Shown: positions 17,031-27,341, numbered from the stretch's first letter. The stretch: 64,000 nucleotides of DNA from Bacteriovoracaceae bacterium (GCA_018675575.1 JABGXW010000075.1:56552-120551), one strand, 5' to 3'. Numbers and translations are program-made. The notes: generated by a model not told the origin, from the letters alone.

Positions 17031-18461
17031 CTATGTTTTTAAAAATATCTCACACCAGATTCGTTGAACCTTTGGAGAAAATCCAGACATATTAGTCATA
17101 AACTCTTGAATACCACCAACATTTTTACCTGATTTAATACTCTTTAGACAGAGGGAGAACTCATCTGCGACACCCACAATTTGAGCATAAGGATTTATCA
17201 TAGATGCCTTTATTAGTTGAGGGAACCCTGAGTCATCAATACGCTCATGATGTTCGGCAACCACCTGGGCCACAATTGGATTTATATTTTTCATTTTAGA
17301 AATAATTTCAGATCCTCGCGTAGGATGTTCATCATATATCTTTTGAATTGATCGTCTTCTTGAGGCTGAGAGATTAGCATTATTTAATTCTGCCAAAATA
17401 TCCTCTTCAGCAAGATAATCATTATCTCCATCCTCGTACAGATTTTTAAGTTTACATAGTCCAATATCATGCAGGGTTGCAGAGACGCCAAGAATTTCTA
17501 ATAATTCAGCAGATTGATGGCCCATTTTTCTGCCTAGTAGGCCTGCCACAAGTGCTGTGCCTATGGAATGTTTAAAGATGGTTACATTTTTTACATAGAG
17601 ATCGATGGACTTATTATTACTTGCTAAATTATCGATGAGTGCTGTTATATTTTTAGAATAGTCTTGTACAAATTCTAGTGATTCTTGATCTAATCCGTTT
17701 TTCTCTAGGAATTTGATGACTTCTTCACCTTGATTAAGTGTCTGACCAACTTTTACTCCATCGCTAACTGATTTGGATTTGATTATCTTGCTAGTTAATT
17801 TATTACAAAACCCAATGTAAGCTTTTTGGGCATCTTTTTTAATCCATAAATAAGTTAGACCTCTTATTATGTACTTATTAACTCTCTCCACATCAAAAGT
17901 ATCACCAGCATCTAATATTTTTACAAACTTTCCGCTTCTAATCTTTACGAAAACATCAAAGAAAGAAATACTGCCAGATAGAAAATTTAAAGCTTGGATC
18001 GGAACCAGATGTTCCTTAATATTGATGTCTTCTTCGGAGAGTTGTGAACTTTGATTGAGATCAATTACTTTCTTATAATCAAACTTTTTTAAAGAAGAGT
18101 CGATAATCTTGACAATTTCAGCAACGTCATCCGCAGTGGAAAATGTTCCGGAAATCCCTAATTGAGCTTTGGTGTATTTCTTTAGAACACCTTTAAAGTT
18201 TTCACTATTTAAATAAATAGGAATACCCGCTCTTAACTGATGACATTCACTCAAAAGATTTAAAGCTTGGCCGTTATAAATCTCGGAATTCAGACAAACG
18301 CAATTATAATTAATGGTGGTATCTTGTAGTAAAATTTTGGCATCATCTAAATTATCTGCATATGTCACCAAGGCTTCAAAACACTTATCAATATCTGTAA
18401 AAGATTGGTAAAATTTAGGGTCTTCAATAAGTAAGAATGAGTTTTGTTTAATTTGTGACAT
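17031..18461 (-). CDS. HD-GYP-type phosphodiesterase with N-terminal pseudo-receiver
   Basis: Probable cyclic-di-GMP phosphodiesterase. Residues 1-125 look like a receiver fold without a clear phosphorylatable Asp. Residues 150-220 match a middle domain shared with the gene at 28032 (ISFFDVFVKIRSGKFVKI, then GLTYLWIKK). The catalytic part has HSIGTALVAGLLGRKMG, the HD pair H331-D332 (LHDIGLCKL), EHPTRGSEII and a variant GYP motif HHERIDDSGFP (404-414): Gly becomes Asp and Tyr becomes Phe. All histidine ligands are present, so it may be active. It is upstream of and close to the DUF1232 gene. Confidence 0.82.
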   Translation of the reverse strand: MSQIKQNSFLLIEDPKFYQSFTDIDKCFEALVTYADNLDDAKILLQDTTINYNCVCLNSEIYNGQALNLLSECHQLRAGIPIYLNSENFKGVLKKYTKAQLGISGTFSTADDVAEIVKIIDSSLKKFDYKKVIDLNQSSQLSEEDINIKEHLVPIQALNFLSGSISFFDVFVKIRSGKFVKILDAGDTFDVERVNKYIIRGLTYLWIKKDAQKAYIGFCNKLTSKIIKSKSVSDGVKVGQTLNQGEEVIKFLEKNGLDQESLEFVQDYSKNITALIDNLASNNKSIDLYVKNVTIFKHSIGTALVAGLLGRKMGHQSAELLEILGVSATLHDIGLCKLKNLYEDGDNDYLAEEDILAELNNANLSASRRRSIQKIYDEHPTRGSEIISKMKNINPIVAQVVAEHHERIDDSGFPQLIKASMINPYAQIVGVADEFSLCLKSIKSGKNVGGIQEFMTNMSGFSPKVQRIWCEIFLKT

Positions 18462-18577
18462 AAAAAACCTTTAAGGACTTTCCTTGACTATATCTATTTT
18501 ATTATAAAACAAAACGATATTTACACCAACAAGTATTAGTCGTTCAAGTGTTTCTAGATACTTGGAGGAGTAATTTA

Positions 18578-19078
18578 TTAGACTTGTTTTTTTATAACAA
18601 GGCAAACTTTTAAGCTTTTGATTTTTAATTCAAATTCATCTTCAACATGGGAGGCCAAAAGAGCTTTTCCTATTGGTGAGAATCTTGAAACTATTTGGAT
18701 CTTCTTATTATTGAGTTCAAAACTTAGACCTCCAATACCAGGTGAAATAAAATAATAACATTTAGAACTGTTGATATCATCTTCTTTGAAGCATTCGATG
18801 AGGGAGCCAACAGTGATTTCTAAATTCTTAGAATGATCTTTACAAGAAAAATTCTTAAGTTTTAAATAATTTTGCTTCAGCTCTTCAACTCTTCTTGCCT
18901 GTGCTCCAGCAAGATAACTTGCCTCAACTTTTCGTGTGTCATACTTGCCTTCTGCTTGCATTTCCTTACTAGTAGCAAAAGACTTCTCTTTCTCAGCAAT
19001 CTTTTGAAGTGTCTCTAAATCAGTTTTTAGTTGATTTCTTATTTTATCAATAAATTCAATTTTTAATTCAAAGTCCAT
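18578..19078 (-). CDS. GreA/GreB-like transcript-cleavage factor paralogue
   Basis: The C-terminal half resembles the FKBP-like domain of Gre factors: an IQIVSRFSPIGKALLASHVEDEFELK segment (shown in part as SRFSPIGKALLAS), matching the conserved SPxGxALLG. The N-terminal 90 residues are a charged coiled coil, as in Gre proteins, but its sequence (AEGKYDTRKVEASYLAGAQA) differs from canonical GreA. Length 166 fits. Such Gre-like proteins bind the RNA polymerase secondary channel. Whether this one stimulates cleavage or only regulates depends on acidic tip residues that I cannot place with certainty. It is monocistronic. Confidence 0.7.
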   Translation of the reverse strand: MDFELKIEFIDKIRNQLKTDLETLQKIAEKEKSFATSKEMQAEGKYDTRKVEASYLAGAQARRVEELKQNYLKLKNFSCKDHSKNLEITVGSLIECFKEDDINSSKCYYFISPGIGGLSFELNNKKIQIVSRFSPIGKALLASHVEDEFELKIKSLKVCLVIKKQV

Positions 19079-19081
19079 AGA

Positions 19082-19100
19082 AGTTCAGTTTAGGTGAACT
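19082..19100. promoter_or_regulatory. Inverted repeat just upstream of the Gre-like gene
   Basis: AGTTCA-GTTTAGG-TGAACT, a perfect 6-bp inverted repeat, begins 4 bases upstream of the Gre-like start codon on the minus strand. It would overlap the ribosome-binding region, so a hairpin affecting translation or an operator is possible. The rest of the 212-bp gap to the next gene shows nothing I recognise. Confidence 0.3.
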
Positions 19101-19290
19101 GGCTAAAAAGATAAATATAAGAAAATTTATTCATTATAGGAAGATAATATCGTGCACCTTCCTCTCTTAACAAACTTGCCTATGTTCAGGTTGAGCAGAG
19201 TGTTTAGGTAATTTGTTGTAATTGTTAGAAAGAAAAAATAAATATAGGTGTCAGGTTTTCATAGGGGTACTTTTTGTCAGCGCTTAAAAG

Positions 19291-20724
19291 TCAAATTAAC
19301 CAAGTATGGACCGGAAGATCTTTGGCCTGGTTGGCCGAGTAAGTCTCAACTAGTTCTTGAAATCTAGCTCCATGGCAAGAGATAAATGTCTTTTGCCAAT
19401 TAGATCCATTTTGACCTGTTAAAATTCTATTTGTTAATACTTCATCAAAGTAATAATCCAAATCTTTTTGATCGATATTAATTTTTAACAATTCCTCTTT
19501 AGCCTTTGGCAGTAAATAATTTAAGAGTAAAGATTTAATCGAATGTTTTCTGTTGTCCCACTTACAGCCAGCCTCAAATCCACGCTTACATGATTCATAG
19601 AAATTTCTTTTAACAGTATCAAAGGGGATATTGTTCACATAATGATCATGGTTATTTGCAAAATAATAACTAAGTCCCATAAAAAGTGCCATGTCTGCCA
19701 CCATATCAGTTATAGAGGGGCCAGATGATGGAACTCTATGTTCGATCCTTAGATGAGGTTTTCCTTCTGAAGTGAGGCCTATAACTGGGCGATTCCAGCG
19801 CCAAATAGTACCATTATGAAAATTGAGATGGTTCATTTCTTGAGGGTCATCTTCAAAACATTCAGGAAGTAAAATACTGTAATTTAAATTTTCTTGATAA
19901 ATTTCAGAGATACAACTTTTCACATATCCAGATCCGAAACTAACTCTATTTGCTAACTTTCCACGGTTCTCTTTATAGGAGTCTAATTTTACAGCTTGCT
20001 CAAAAATGGCAATTCGAGTTTCACTCCAAAGAGACTTACCAAACAAAAATGGAGAATTTGCAGAAACTGATGCCATGAAAGGGGAGGCCAGGAGCGACGC
20101 GTTGTAAAATTCCTTTCCTCGAAGTGGGTCAATTTGTAAATGTAATTGAAAACTAGTAGCAGCACATTCCAGCATTATGGAGTTAAAAGTTTCTTCTAAT
20201 TCTTCTATTCCTTTTATTTCAACAGACATATTTTCCTTATGTCTCATACTAATAATTTGTTCATTAAGGGCGTAATATCGCATGTTTGGATAGATATATT
20301 CCAGATCAAGCATATACTTTCTGATTGTCGGAAGTGACCCAATGAACATTGCTTCAGAGTCTAGAGATTTTGCAACTTTTCTACAATTACTAAAAGTTTC
20401 TTTTAAGTTTTTGTGGAAGTTACTAAATACTTTACCTTGTAAAAGCATGGGATCAGTATTGATCTCAAAATTAAATTGAGATATTTCCGGAACGATCAGT
20501 GGATTGTCGATTTTTTTAAGGAAGGTTTCAGCTATGGGGTTTGGCAGGCTATCATCATTAATGAGCCAGGCCTCCATTTCAAGTCCACAAAGCGGCACGT
20601 CTGGAGTGACGAAATTCCTTTTATCAAAATGCTTGAGAATAATGGATGTTTCTTCTTTAACCTTCTTAGAAAAAACATCAAAGTCGGCTTGTGTAAACGA
20701 TTTTCCTTTAACTTCTTGTCCCAT
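19291..20724 (-). CDS. Glutamate-cysteine ligase family protein (GCS2/carboxylate-amine ligase type)
   Basis: Carboxylate-amine ligase fold related to gamma-glutamylcysteine synthetase. Supporting segments are LCGLEMEAWLIN (about 45-56, with the acidic metal ligands), FNFEINTDPMLLQG, a central CAATSFQLHLQIDP strand and HLRIEHRVPSSGPSITDM. It is 477 residues, longer than the 370-residue YbdK group. A second, classical gshA lies 1.9 kb away on the opposite strand, so this one may ligate a different amine. It is divergent from the DEAD-box helicase gene with a 92-bp gap. Confidence 0.75.
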   Translation of the reverse strand: MGQEVKGKSFTQADFDVFSKKVKEETSIILKHFDKRNFVTPDVPLCGLEMEAWLINDDSLPNPIAETFLKKIDNPLIVPEISQFNFEINTDPMLLQGKVFSNFHKNLKETFSNCRKVAKSLDSEAMFIGSLPTIRKYMLDLEYIYPNMRYYALNEQIISMRHKENMSVEIKGIEELEETFNSIMLECAATSFQLHLQIDPLRGKEFYNASLLASPFMASVSANSPFLFGKSLWSETRIAIFEQAVKLDSYKENRGKLANRVSFGSGYVKSCISEIYQENLNYSILLPECFEDDPQEMNHLNFHNGTIWRWNRPVIGLTSEGKPHLRIEHRVPSSGPSITDMVADMALFMGLSYYFANNHDHYVNNIPFDTVKRNFYESCKRGFEAGCKWDNRKHSIKSLLLNYLLPKAKEELLKINIDQKDLDYYFDEVLTNRILTGQNGSNWQKTFISCHGARFQELVETYSANQAKDLPVHTWLI

Positions 20725-20816
20725 ATGCTTCCTTGTAACTAAACAATAATGAACCGTCTTATATTAGCAGTAAAAATTATAAAAAGGTGTACTTAGTTAA
20801 TACACTGAGGTAGCTT

Positions 20817-22520
20817 GTGACTACATATGTCATAAGCGGAGATAACATCTTGAATTTTAATGATTTTACATTGGGTCCAAATTTAATCAAGGCCATAACT
20901 GAGATGGGTTTTGAAGAACCATCTGATATTCAACAATTAGCAATACCTGTATTAATGGAAGAAACAAGGGACTTTGTAGGCCAGGCACAGACTGGAACTG
21001 GTAAAACTGCTGCATTTGCACTGCCATTGCTTCAACATATTGAAGGATATAAAGGAAAAGTGAAGGCACTTGTTTTGGCCCCAACTAGAGAACTAGCAAA
21101 TCAAGTCTGTACTGAAATAGACAAGCTTTCAAAATATTCCAACGTTAAAACGTTAGCTATCTATGGTGGAACGTCATACGACAAACAGAAATTGGGATTG
21201 AAAAGAAAAAAACCAGGTATTGTAGTTGGTACACCTGGACGAGTTATTGATCTTATTAAGCAAAAGGTTTTAGATCTAAGCGAACTTGAATATGTGGTTT
21301 TAGACGAAGCGGATGAAATGCTTAATATGGGTTTTTTTGAAGATGTTCAAACGATCTTAAGTGGAATTTTACAAGAAAAAAGAATGTGGATGTTCTCAGC
21401 GACAATGCCTACTCCAATCTTAAATTTAATTAAACGAGATTTTAAAAATCCTTCCATTGTGAAAGTAAAAAAAGAAACATTAAGCAATGCCAATATAGAA
21501 CAAATTTATTACATCGTTAAAAAGAGGAATTTTAATGAAGCTTTAGGTAGACTTTTAAAAGTTGAAGAAGAATTTTATGGAATAATCTTTTGTCGTACAA
21601 GAATGGAAACGAAAGAACTTGCAGAATATTTGCTCAGAGAAGGACATTTTGTCGAAACATTACATGGAGAACTAGGGCAAGCCCAGCGTGATCTCGCTAT
21701 GTCTCGATTTAAGTCTAGAAAAACAAAGATCATGGTATGTACCGATGTTGCAGCTCGTGGAATCGATGTGAATGAACTCACGCATGTGATAAATTATGGA
21801 TTGCCGCAAGATTGTGAATCTTATGTTCATAGAATAGGTAGAACTGGTAGAGCTGGTTCTAAAGGTATTTCAATAACGCTTACAGACCCTAGAGAGAAAT
21901 CAAGATTAGGAAGAATAGAAAAAATTACAAAATCTAAAATCGAACTGAAGAAGCTGCCAACTGTAAAAGACCTTAAGCGAGGAATGGTTGTGTCTGAATT
22001 AGAAAAAATGTCTAACATTGCGAATGTTCTTTTTGAAAAAGGACATGACTTTAAACTTGATAATAACTTCGATCTTTTTCAAGAAGGTTTCGGACCTCTG
22101 CCAAAAGAAGATGTGTTAAAAGTCCTTTTTACTTACGCGTTTAATAAAGACCTCAAGCGACTAGATGAAATGGGAGCTATAGATGATCAAGATGCTATGA
22201 AGAAAGAGCGCTCTAAAGGACGCGAACAAGGCAGGAGAGATCGGGGAGATAAATCTGAAGGCGGTAGGAGAGGGGCTCGTGTAATTAAAACAGGTCATGT
22301 TCGTTTATTTATGAATATGGGGAAAGACGATGGTTTAAATCTCATGTCTCTACTTGATGATCTTTCGACACAGTCTAAATGCCAAAAAAGAATGATATCT
22401 AATATTGATATGAAAGCAAAATTTAGCTTCTTAGAAGTTCCTGAGAGATATGGTGATGTTTTTCTTAGAAAAAAAATGAAGGTAAAAAATCGTTTAGTAC
22501 GCTTTGAAGTTAGTCATTAA
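20817..22520 (+). CDS. DEAD-box RNA helicase with DbpA-like RNA-binding domain (DeaD/CsdA type)
   Basis: RNA helicase probably acting in ribosome assembly or mRNA decay. The core has AQTGTGKT (about 55-62), APTRELA, VLDEADEMLNMGF (about 160-172), FSATMP, CTDVAARGID and HRIGRTGRAG. A basic spacer rich in Arg, Gly, Lys and Asp (about 465-490) precedes a C-terminal 75-residue DbpA-type RRM: HVRLFMNMGKDDGL, then SNIDMKAKFSFLEVP. This layout is the DeaD/CsdA arrangement. The start is a GTG with TGAGG upstream. Length 567 is usual. It lies between two glutamate-cysteine ligase family genes. Confidence 0.92.
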   Translation: MTTYVISGDNILNFNDFTLGPNLIKAITEMGFEEPSDIQQLAIPVLMEETRDFVGQAQTGTGKTAAFALPLLQHIEGYKGKVKALVLAPTRELANQVCTEIDKLSKYSNVKTLAIYGGTSYDKQKLGLKRKKPGIVVGTPGRVIDLIKQKVLDLSELEYVVLDEADEMLNMGFFEDVQTILSGILQEKRMWMFSATMPTPILNLIKRDFKNPSIVKVKKETLSNANIEQIYYIVKKRNFNEALGRLLKVEEEFYGIIFCRTRMETKELAEYLLREGHFVETLHGELGQAQRDLAMSRFKSRKTKIMVCTDVAARGIDVNELTHVINYGLPQDCESYVHRIGRTGRAGSKGISITLTDPREKSRLGRIEKITKSKIELKKLPTVKDLKRGMVVSELEKMSNIANVLFEKGHDFKLDNNFDLFQEGFGPLPKEDVLKVLFTYAFNKDLKRLDEMGAIDDQDAMKKERSKGREQGRRDRGDKSEGGRRGARVIKTGHVRLFMNMGKDDGLNLMSLLDDLSTQSKCQKRMISNIDMKAKFSFLEVPERYGDVFLRKKMKVKNRLVRFEVSH

Positions 22521-22590
22521 TTGTATAAAGTTAATTATAATAATTTAATTTAGACATGTTGTAGGGCAACTCTGAGTTGATTGGTGTAAT

Positions 22591-24159
22591 ATGAATATAC
22601 AAGAAATACTAAAGGAGCTCTCTACCTATAAAATTGGCAGAGAAATAAATAGAGGTATCGAAAGAGAGGCTTTAAGAGTCACTCCTGACGGCCGAATCTC
22701 AAAAAAAAAACATCCTGAGAAGCTAGGTTCAGCTTTAACCCATCCTTTTATTACAACAGATTACTCAGAAGCTCTTCTCGAATTTGTAACCCCGGTTTTT
22801 AATGACCCAAAAAAGCTATTAGATTTCCTCCGACAAATTCACATTTTTACATTGAAAAACATAGGAGAGGAAATTCTCTGGAATAACTCTATGCCTTGTT
22901 TTTTTAAGGAAGGAGATGAAATCCCTATTGCAGACTATGGGAAATCTAATGTTGGAAAAATGAAATCCATTTACAGAGAAGGATTAAAGCACCGCTATGG
23001 CGATGTTATGCAATCAATATCAGGTATACATTTTAATATTTCACTTTCAGACCACTTCTTTTCTAAACTTAGAAAGATTAAAAAGAACAAAAATTCTCTC
23101 CAGGAATTTCGCTCTATGGAGTATATGAAAAGTATCCGAAATATTCATAAACATTCTTGGATGATTCCTTATTTCTTCGGTTCCTCTCCTGCTATATGCA
23201 AGTCATTCATTACTAAGCATCCTGTTGAAAATGATCTGATAAACTTTGATGAGAAAGGTACTTTGACTTTCGAAGGAGCAACAACATTAAGGTTAAGTGA
23301 TCTTGGATATACAAATAGTGAACAAGATGAAATTACTATTTGCTATAATTCCATCCATTCCTACGTTAAGAGACTTAGAAAAGCTATAACTGAAGAAAGT
23401 CCAGTATTTAAGAAGATAGGAATGATTGATAATGGTAAGTATAAACAACTCAACACAAATAAACTTCAATTAGAAAATGAATATTATGCAACAGTTCGTC
23501 CTAAAAGAAGAATTCATACCGGAGAGTCCCCTACATCAGCTCTTCTTGATAGGGGGATAGAGTACATAGAATTAAGATCAGTTGATGTGAATACTTATTC
23601 TCCAGTCGGCTTAGAGCTCGATCAAATTCTTTTTCTCGATATCTTTATTCTCTATTGTCTCTTAACTGAAAATGAGGAACAGGTACCTGAGAACGCTCTA
23701 AAGTATAGAGAAAATATTGAGAAAGTCGCTAGAAACGGTCGTTCTTCCGATATCTCATTATTTAATGGAATCGATTTCGAAACTCCAACCTTAATTGGAA
23801 ATAAACTTTTTGATCAATTCGAACTTATAGCAAAAAAGTTAGATAATGAAAAACAATGTACCGAGTATATGGACGTCTTGACACTGTATAGATTAAAACT
23901 TAATGATAAAAATGGCCTTAACTCTTCCCGCCAATTAAATGAGATGAAGTCAAATGATGAAACTTTCTATAGGAATGTATTAAATAGATCTAATCAGTTT
24001 TCGAAATCTCTAAAAAATGAGAAACTTTCGGATGTTTTTAAAGAAGAGTTTGCGGCACATGCTCTTGAGTCACATGTAAGGCAAAGTAAAATTGAAGATT
24101 CTGATAAAATTTCATTTGAAGAATATTTAAAAGCTTATTTTCAACAAAATGAATATTAA
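22591..24159 (+). CDS. gshA: Glutamate-cysteine ligase, type 1
   Basis: First enzyme of glutathione synthesis: joins glutamate and cysteine with ATP. Family-specific segments are GREINRGIEREALRVTPDGRIS (shown in part as RGIEREALRVTPDG, about 20-35), THPFITTDYSEALLEFVTP, the SGIHFNISL strand and YIELRSVDVN. Length 522 is close to the E. coli enzyme (518). No clear Shine-Dalgarno precedes the ATG. The gene overlaps the convergent molybdoenzyme gene by 4 bases at its 3' end. No gshB is seen in the window. Confidence 0.93.
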   Translation: MNIQEILKELSTYKIGREINRGIEREALRVTPDGRISKKKHPEKLGSALTHPFITTDYSEALLEFVTPVFNDPKKLLDFLRQIHIFTLKNIGEEILWNNSMPCFFKEGDEIPIADYGKSNVGKMKSIYREGLKHRYGDVMQSISGIHFNISLSDHFFSKLRKIKKNKNSLQEFRSMEYMKSIRNIHKHSWMIPYFFGSSPAICKSFITKHPVENDLINFDEKGTLTFEGATTLRLSDLGYTNSEQDEITICYNSIHSYVKRLRKAITEESPVFKKIGMIDNGKYKQLNTNKLQLENEYYATVRPKRRIHTGESPTSALLDRGIEYIELRSVDVNTYSPVGLELDQILFLDIFILYCLLTENEEQVPENALKYRENIEKVARNGRSSDISLFNGIDFETPTLIGNKLFDQFELIAKKLDNEKQCTEYMDVLTLYRLKLNDKNGLNSSRQLNEMKSNDETFYRNVLNRSNQFSKSLKNEKLSDVFKEEFAAHALESHVRQSKIEDSDKISFEEYLKAYFQQNEY

Positions 24160-26321
24160 TTGAGTGATATTGTAATCTCTGTGGCCTTGAAACCCGGTGT
24201 CTTCGAAATAGGGTCTCGTTCCCTTGAAATTAAAATATTACATTCAGGAAAATACATTAATGTATTTCCTTCTTTGATATTAAACTCCCGAACTCTAATG
24301 TTTCTCATAATATTTGTTGGAGATTTAATTGTTACTTTTTGATCTCCTTTTAATTTCAGCTTTTGAATATCATGTTTATTCATGAGAATAACATCACGTC
24401 TATCAATCCCCCTAAAAGAATCTTCCTCTTCATAAACGACAGTATTATATTGCCCCTCTGATCTTACACTCATCATTGTATAGGTATCCTTTTCTGTCCT
24501 GGAGATTGATTTACATACAGTAAATTTTGCTTTTGCGTTTGGGGTAAAAAACTTGGGCGTTTGAATCAATCTATTGGGAATAGTAAATTCTTTTTTGGTT
24601 TCATTTATATCTTTAAGATTCTCCATACCTGGAATTGTTTTTGAAATGAGTGATCTAATATTATTGTGATTTCTCATTTCACTCCAGTCTATTGGACTTT
24701 CGGAAAATATTCTTTGTCCTACTTGTGCAATAATCTCTGTTTCACTGAAAAGAGATGAAATTCTCTTTGATCCACCGTCACTAAGCCTTAAAAAGTTGAA
24801 CATTGATTCTTGAGTTGTTTTTTGTGATTCCTCATCTCTGGCAAGGACAGGGAGTATGATCGTTTCTTCACCTCTCGCATAAATATGTCCTTGATTCAAA
24901 GTCGTATTCATATAAAGAAGTGTTGGGATTTTAGATATAGATTGCCCGGCATAAACGAGATCAGGATTTGATCCATAGAGGTTTCCTCCAAGGCACCAAG
25001 CAAAATCAATTTCTGATCTATAACTAGCTTCCATGCAGGCCATGGTGTCATATCCATCATGAGTTGGAAGTTTGAATCCTAGATCGATTAGATTTTTGAA
25101 CACAATATCTTTCAGTTTGGGAGTTACTGCCATCGTTCCCATGCCTTGAACATTACTATGACCACGTAATGGTAATAGACCTGCATTTTTCTTTCCTATC
25201 ATTCCTCTACAGAGCGCTAAGTTAACAATTGACTTGATGTTTTCAACACCATTCTTATGATGAGTGATCCCCATGGTCCATGAAAAAACAGTATTTTTTG
25301 ATTCCGAATACATTTGAGCAATATGGGAAATTTCCGTTCTTAAAACTCCTGAGTCCTTTTCAATTTCATTCCAGTCTAAATTTAATACATAGGACTTTAA
25401 ATCTTGAAAATCATCTGTGTAATTATTAATAAAACTCTCATTAATAGTACCATTTTCAATTAAATATTTAATCATTCCATTTATAATGGCAATATCCCCA
25501 CCGATATGGGGCTGAATATATTCATCCGCAATTTTTGTTCCAAAAAATAATGACCAAATATTTGAAGGTATTTTAAATTTTATGAGACCCGGTTCTTTTA
25601 CAGGATTTATGACAATTACTTTTGCACCCTTGTTTTTTAACTTCATTAATGTCGTCAACAGTCTTGGATGATTTGATGTTGGGTTGCCGCCTATTAAAAA
25701 AAACAAATCACACTTCTCTACATCTTCTAAAGAAAGTGTTGCTGTTCCTGAACCAATTGTTTGAGAGAGTCCGACTCCTGATGCCTGATGACAATAATAA
25801 GAACAATTATTGACATGATTTGATCCAAAAATCCTTGCTAATACCTGGAGAAGAAACCCTGCTTCATTAGATGATCGTCCACTGAAATAAAAAAATGATT
25901 TTTGAGGATTTGTCTTTTTCATTCTAAAGGCGATCTTTTCGAATGCTTCTTCATAGCTGATTTTAGAAAAATGAGAGTCAGATTTTTTAGCATAAAGAGG
26001 ATGAGGGATTCTCCCCAAAGAATCAAGCTCACGAGAGCTGAGTTTACCCAAATCTTCTATTGAAGTATTATTGAATATATTTTCTTTTATAGGGCCGATC
26101 ATGTCTGACTTCATCGCCTGGAGAGTTTTCTTGCAAAGCTCTGGGAAATGACCTCGTTCATTTGTCATCCCTCCTTTTTGTCCACCCATACCTAAAGCGC
26201 AAGTCTTACATGTATTTTTTCTTAACATTGCTTTGGCCAACTTAAAGAAACCAAGTGTAAAAAACATAGAAAATGTATATTTAATGGAATGAAATCCACC
26301 AACAGCTTTAATTTTTTTCAT
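24156..26321 (-). CDS. FdhF/YdeP-type molybdopterin oxidoreductase
   Basis: Molybdenum-cofactor enzyme of the formate dehydrogenase alpha-like family (TIGR01701 type; E. coli YdeP). The N-terminal mark CKTCALGMGGQKGGMTNERG (about 38-57) and GHFPELCKK are diagnostic. The likely Mo-coordinating cysteine lies in SYYCHQASG, in the place of the Sec/Cys of formate dehydrogenases. FYFSGRSSNEAGF precedes it and MGKKNAGLLPLRGHSNVQG-like text follows (seen as GLLPLRGHSNVQG). Length 721 is typical. There are no partner electron-transfer subunits or maturation genes nearby. The substrate is unknown; YdeP is linked to acid resistance in E. coli. Confidence 0.87.
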   Translation of the reverse strand: MKKIKAVGGFHSIKYTFSMFFTLGFFKLAKAMLRKNTCKTCALGMGGQKGGMTNERGHFPELCKKTLQAMKSDMIGPIKENIFNNTSIEDLGKLSSRELDSLGRIPHPLYAKKSDSHFSKISYEEAFEKIAFRMKKTNPQKSFFYFSGRSSNEAGFLLQVLARIFGSNHVNNCSYYCHQASGVGLSQTIGSGTATLSLEDVEKCDLFFLIGGNPTSNHPRLLTTLMKLKNKGAKVIVINPVKEPGLIKFKIPSNIWSLFFGTKIADEYIQPHIGGDIAIINGMIKYLIENGTINESFINNYTDDFQDLKSYVLNLDWNEIEKDSGVLRTEISHIAQMYSESKNTVFSWTMGITHHKNGVENIKSIVNLALCRGMIGKKNAGLLPLRGHSNVQGMGTMAVTPKLKDIVFKNLIDLGFKLPTHDGYDTMACMEASYRSEIDFAWCLGGNLYGSNPDLVYAGQSISKIPTLLYMNTTLNQGHIYARGEETIILPVLARDEESQKTTQESMFNFLRLSDGGSKRISSLFSETEIIAQVGQRIFSESPIDWSEMRNHNNIRSLISKTIPGMENLKDINETKKEFTIPNRLIQTPKFFTPNAKAKFTVCKSISRTEKDTYTMMSVRSEGQYNTVVYEEEDSFRGIDRRDVILMNKHDIQKLKLKGDQKVTIKSPTNIMRNIRVREFNIKEGNTLMYFPECNILISRERDPISKTPGFKATEITISLN

Positions 26322-26369
26322 TGGAAAATAATGAATGATTTATATAGATTTGAAAAGGTGCGTGCTGCC

Positions 26370-27248
26370 TTAATCCTTGTATTCGTCTAACTTTTGATTG
26401 AGTTTTTGCATGGTCTCTTTCCATTTCTCTTGTTTCGTGCCCTTGCCTGCTTTTTTATTCTTAATTTTCTTATAACCTCCATTAGAGGGAGAATTATTTA
26501 CAATGCCCATCTTTGTGATATCGTAATTTGCAAGAAATGAATAATCTTTTTTAGGACTTTTCCCTGCCAATAGTAGTCTTTTTATTTCTTGAGTCGGTAT
26601 TTTATCCATTTTTGTTTTAGTCACTGAAGGGCCAATAACAGAAATGTAATGATCACCAGTCGTGATATTAGCCTGTTTTTCATTATTCTGATCAAACAAA
26701 TGTCCATAACCTTCAATGAGCGCAATCTGAGTAATTTCTCTTCCTACAGAATCCGTTCTTGCATTAGCTAAAACCTTCGTACCTCTCACTGCCATTGAAA
26801 CATTATTCACTCTTACTTCAAGTTTATTTCTTTTTTGAGCTTTTACTTTGAAGTGGGTTCTCATATGGCCCCTCAGGAGATTAATTATTGCATCACGTTC
26901 TCCTTTTTGAGGGATATATTTCCATTTTGAGACATTAAACTCTGAGTTTTTGTTTAGGGTAATTATTGTTTGATCTACAAGTTCAATTTTGACAATACCA
27001 TTTTTAGTTGTGGAAACAGTGTCTTTTTTATAAATCTTTTGTCCCTTGGACAATTGTCTCCTGCCTTGATCACTCGTTGCAAAAACTTTTCCTCTTATTA
27101 ACATCACTTTTCCCATAAATTTGGGAACAAGAGTTGATGTTGTGGGGTCAAATGTGAAATCTTCAGCATTATAATTAGGCTCTGCAATTACAATCTGAGA
27201 ATTAAGTAGGATAAAAATAAATGAAAAACTTAACAATAATAATTTCAT
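26370..27248 (-). CDS. FecR-domain exported protein
   Basis: A signal peptide (LLLLSFSFIFILLNSQIVIA) leads a FecR-type beta domain: VMLIRGKVFATSDQGRRQL, KGQKIYKKDTVSTTKNGIVKIELVDQT (seen in part) and NKNSEFNVSKW, then the second half ending in VSMAVRGTKVLANA. Stand-alone exported FecR domains are common in deltaproteobacteria-like genomes and are not linked to iron-citrate signalling. The C-terminus is a lysine-rich helical tail. The upstream region begins with an AT-rich stretch shared with the MFS remnant. Its partner or ligand is unknown. Confidence 0.8.
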   Translation of the reverse strand: MKLLLLSFSFIFILLNSQIVIAEPNYNAEDFTFDPTTSTLVPKFMGKVMLIRGKVFATSDQGRRQLSKGQKIYKKDTVSTTKNGIVKIELVDQTIITLNKNSEFNVSKWKYIPQKGERDAIINLLRGHMRTHFKVKAQKRNKLEVRVNNVSMAVRGTKVLANARTDSVGREITQIALIEGYGHLFDQNNEKQANITTGDHYISVIGPSVTKTKMDKIPTQEIKRLLLAGKSPKKDYSFLANYDITKMGIVNNSPSNGGYKKIKNKKAGKGTKQEKWKETMQKLNQKLDEYKD

Positions 27249-27341
27249 TTAAGAAGAATAGCATTCTCTGGAAATGACTACAACTAGAGGGCAAAAGTGA
27301 CTTGAATAATCATCATTAAATTAATAACTTATAAGACTATA

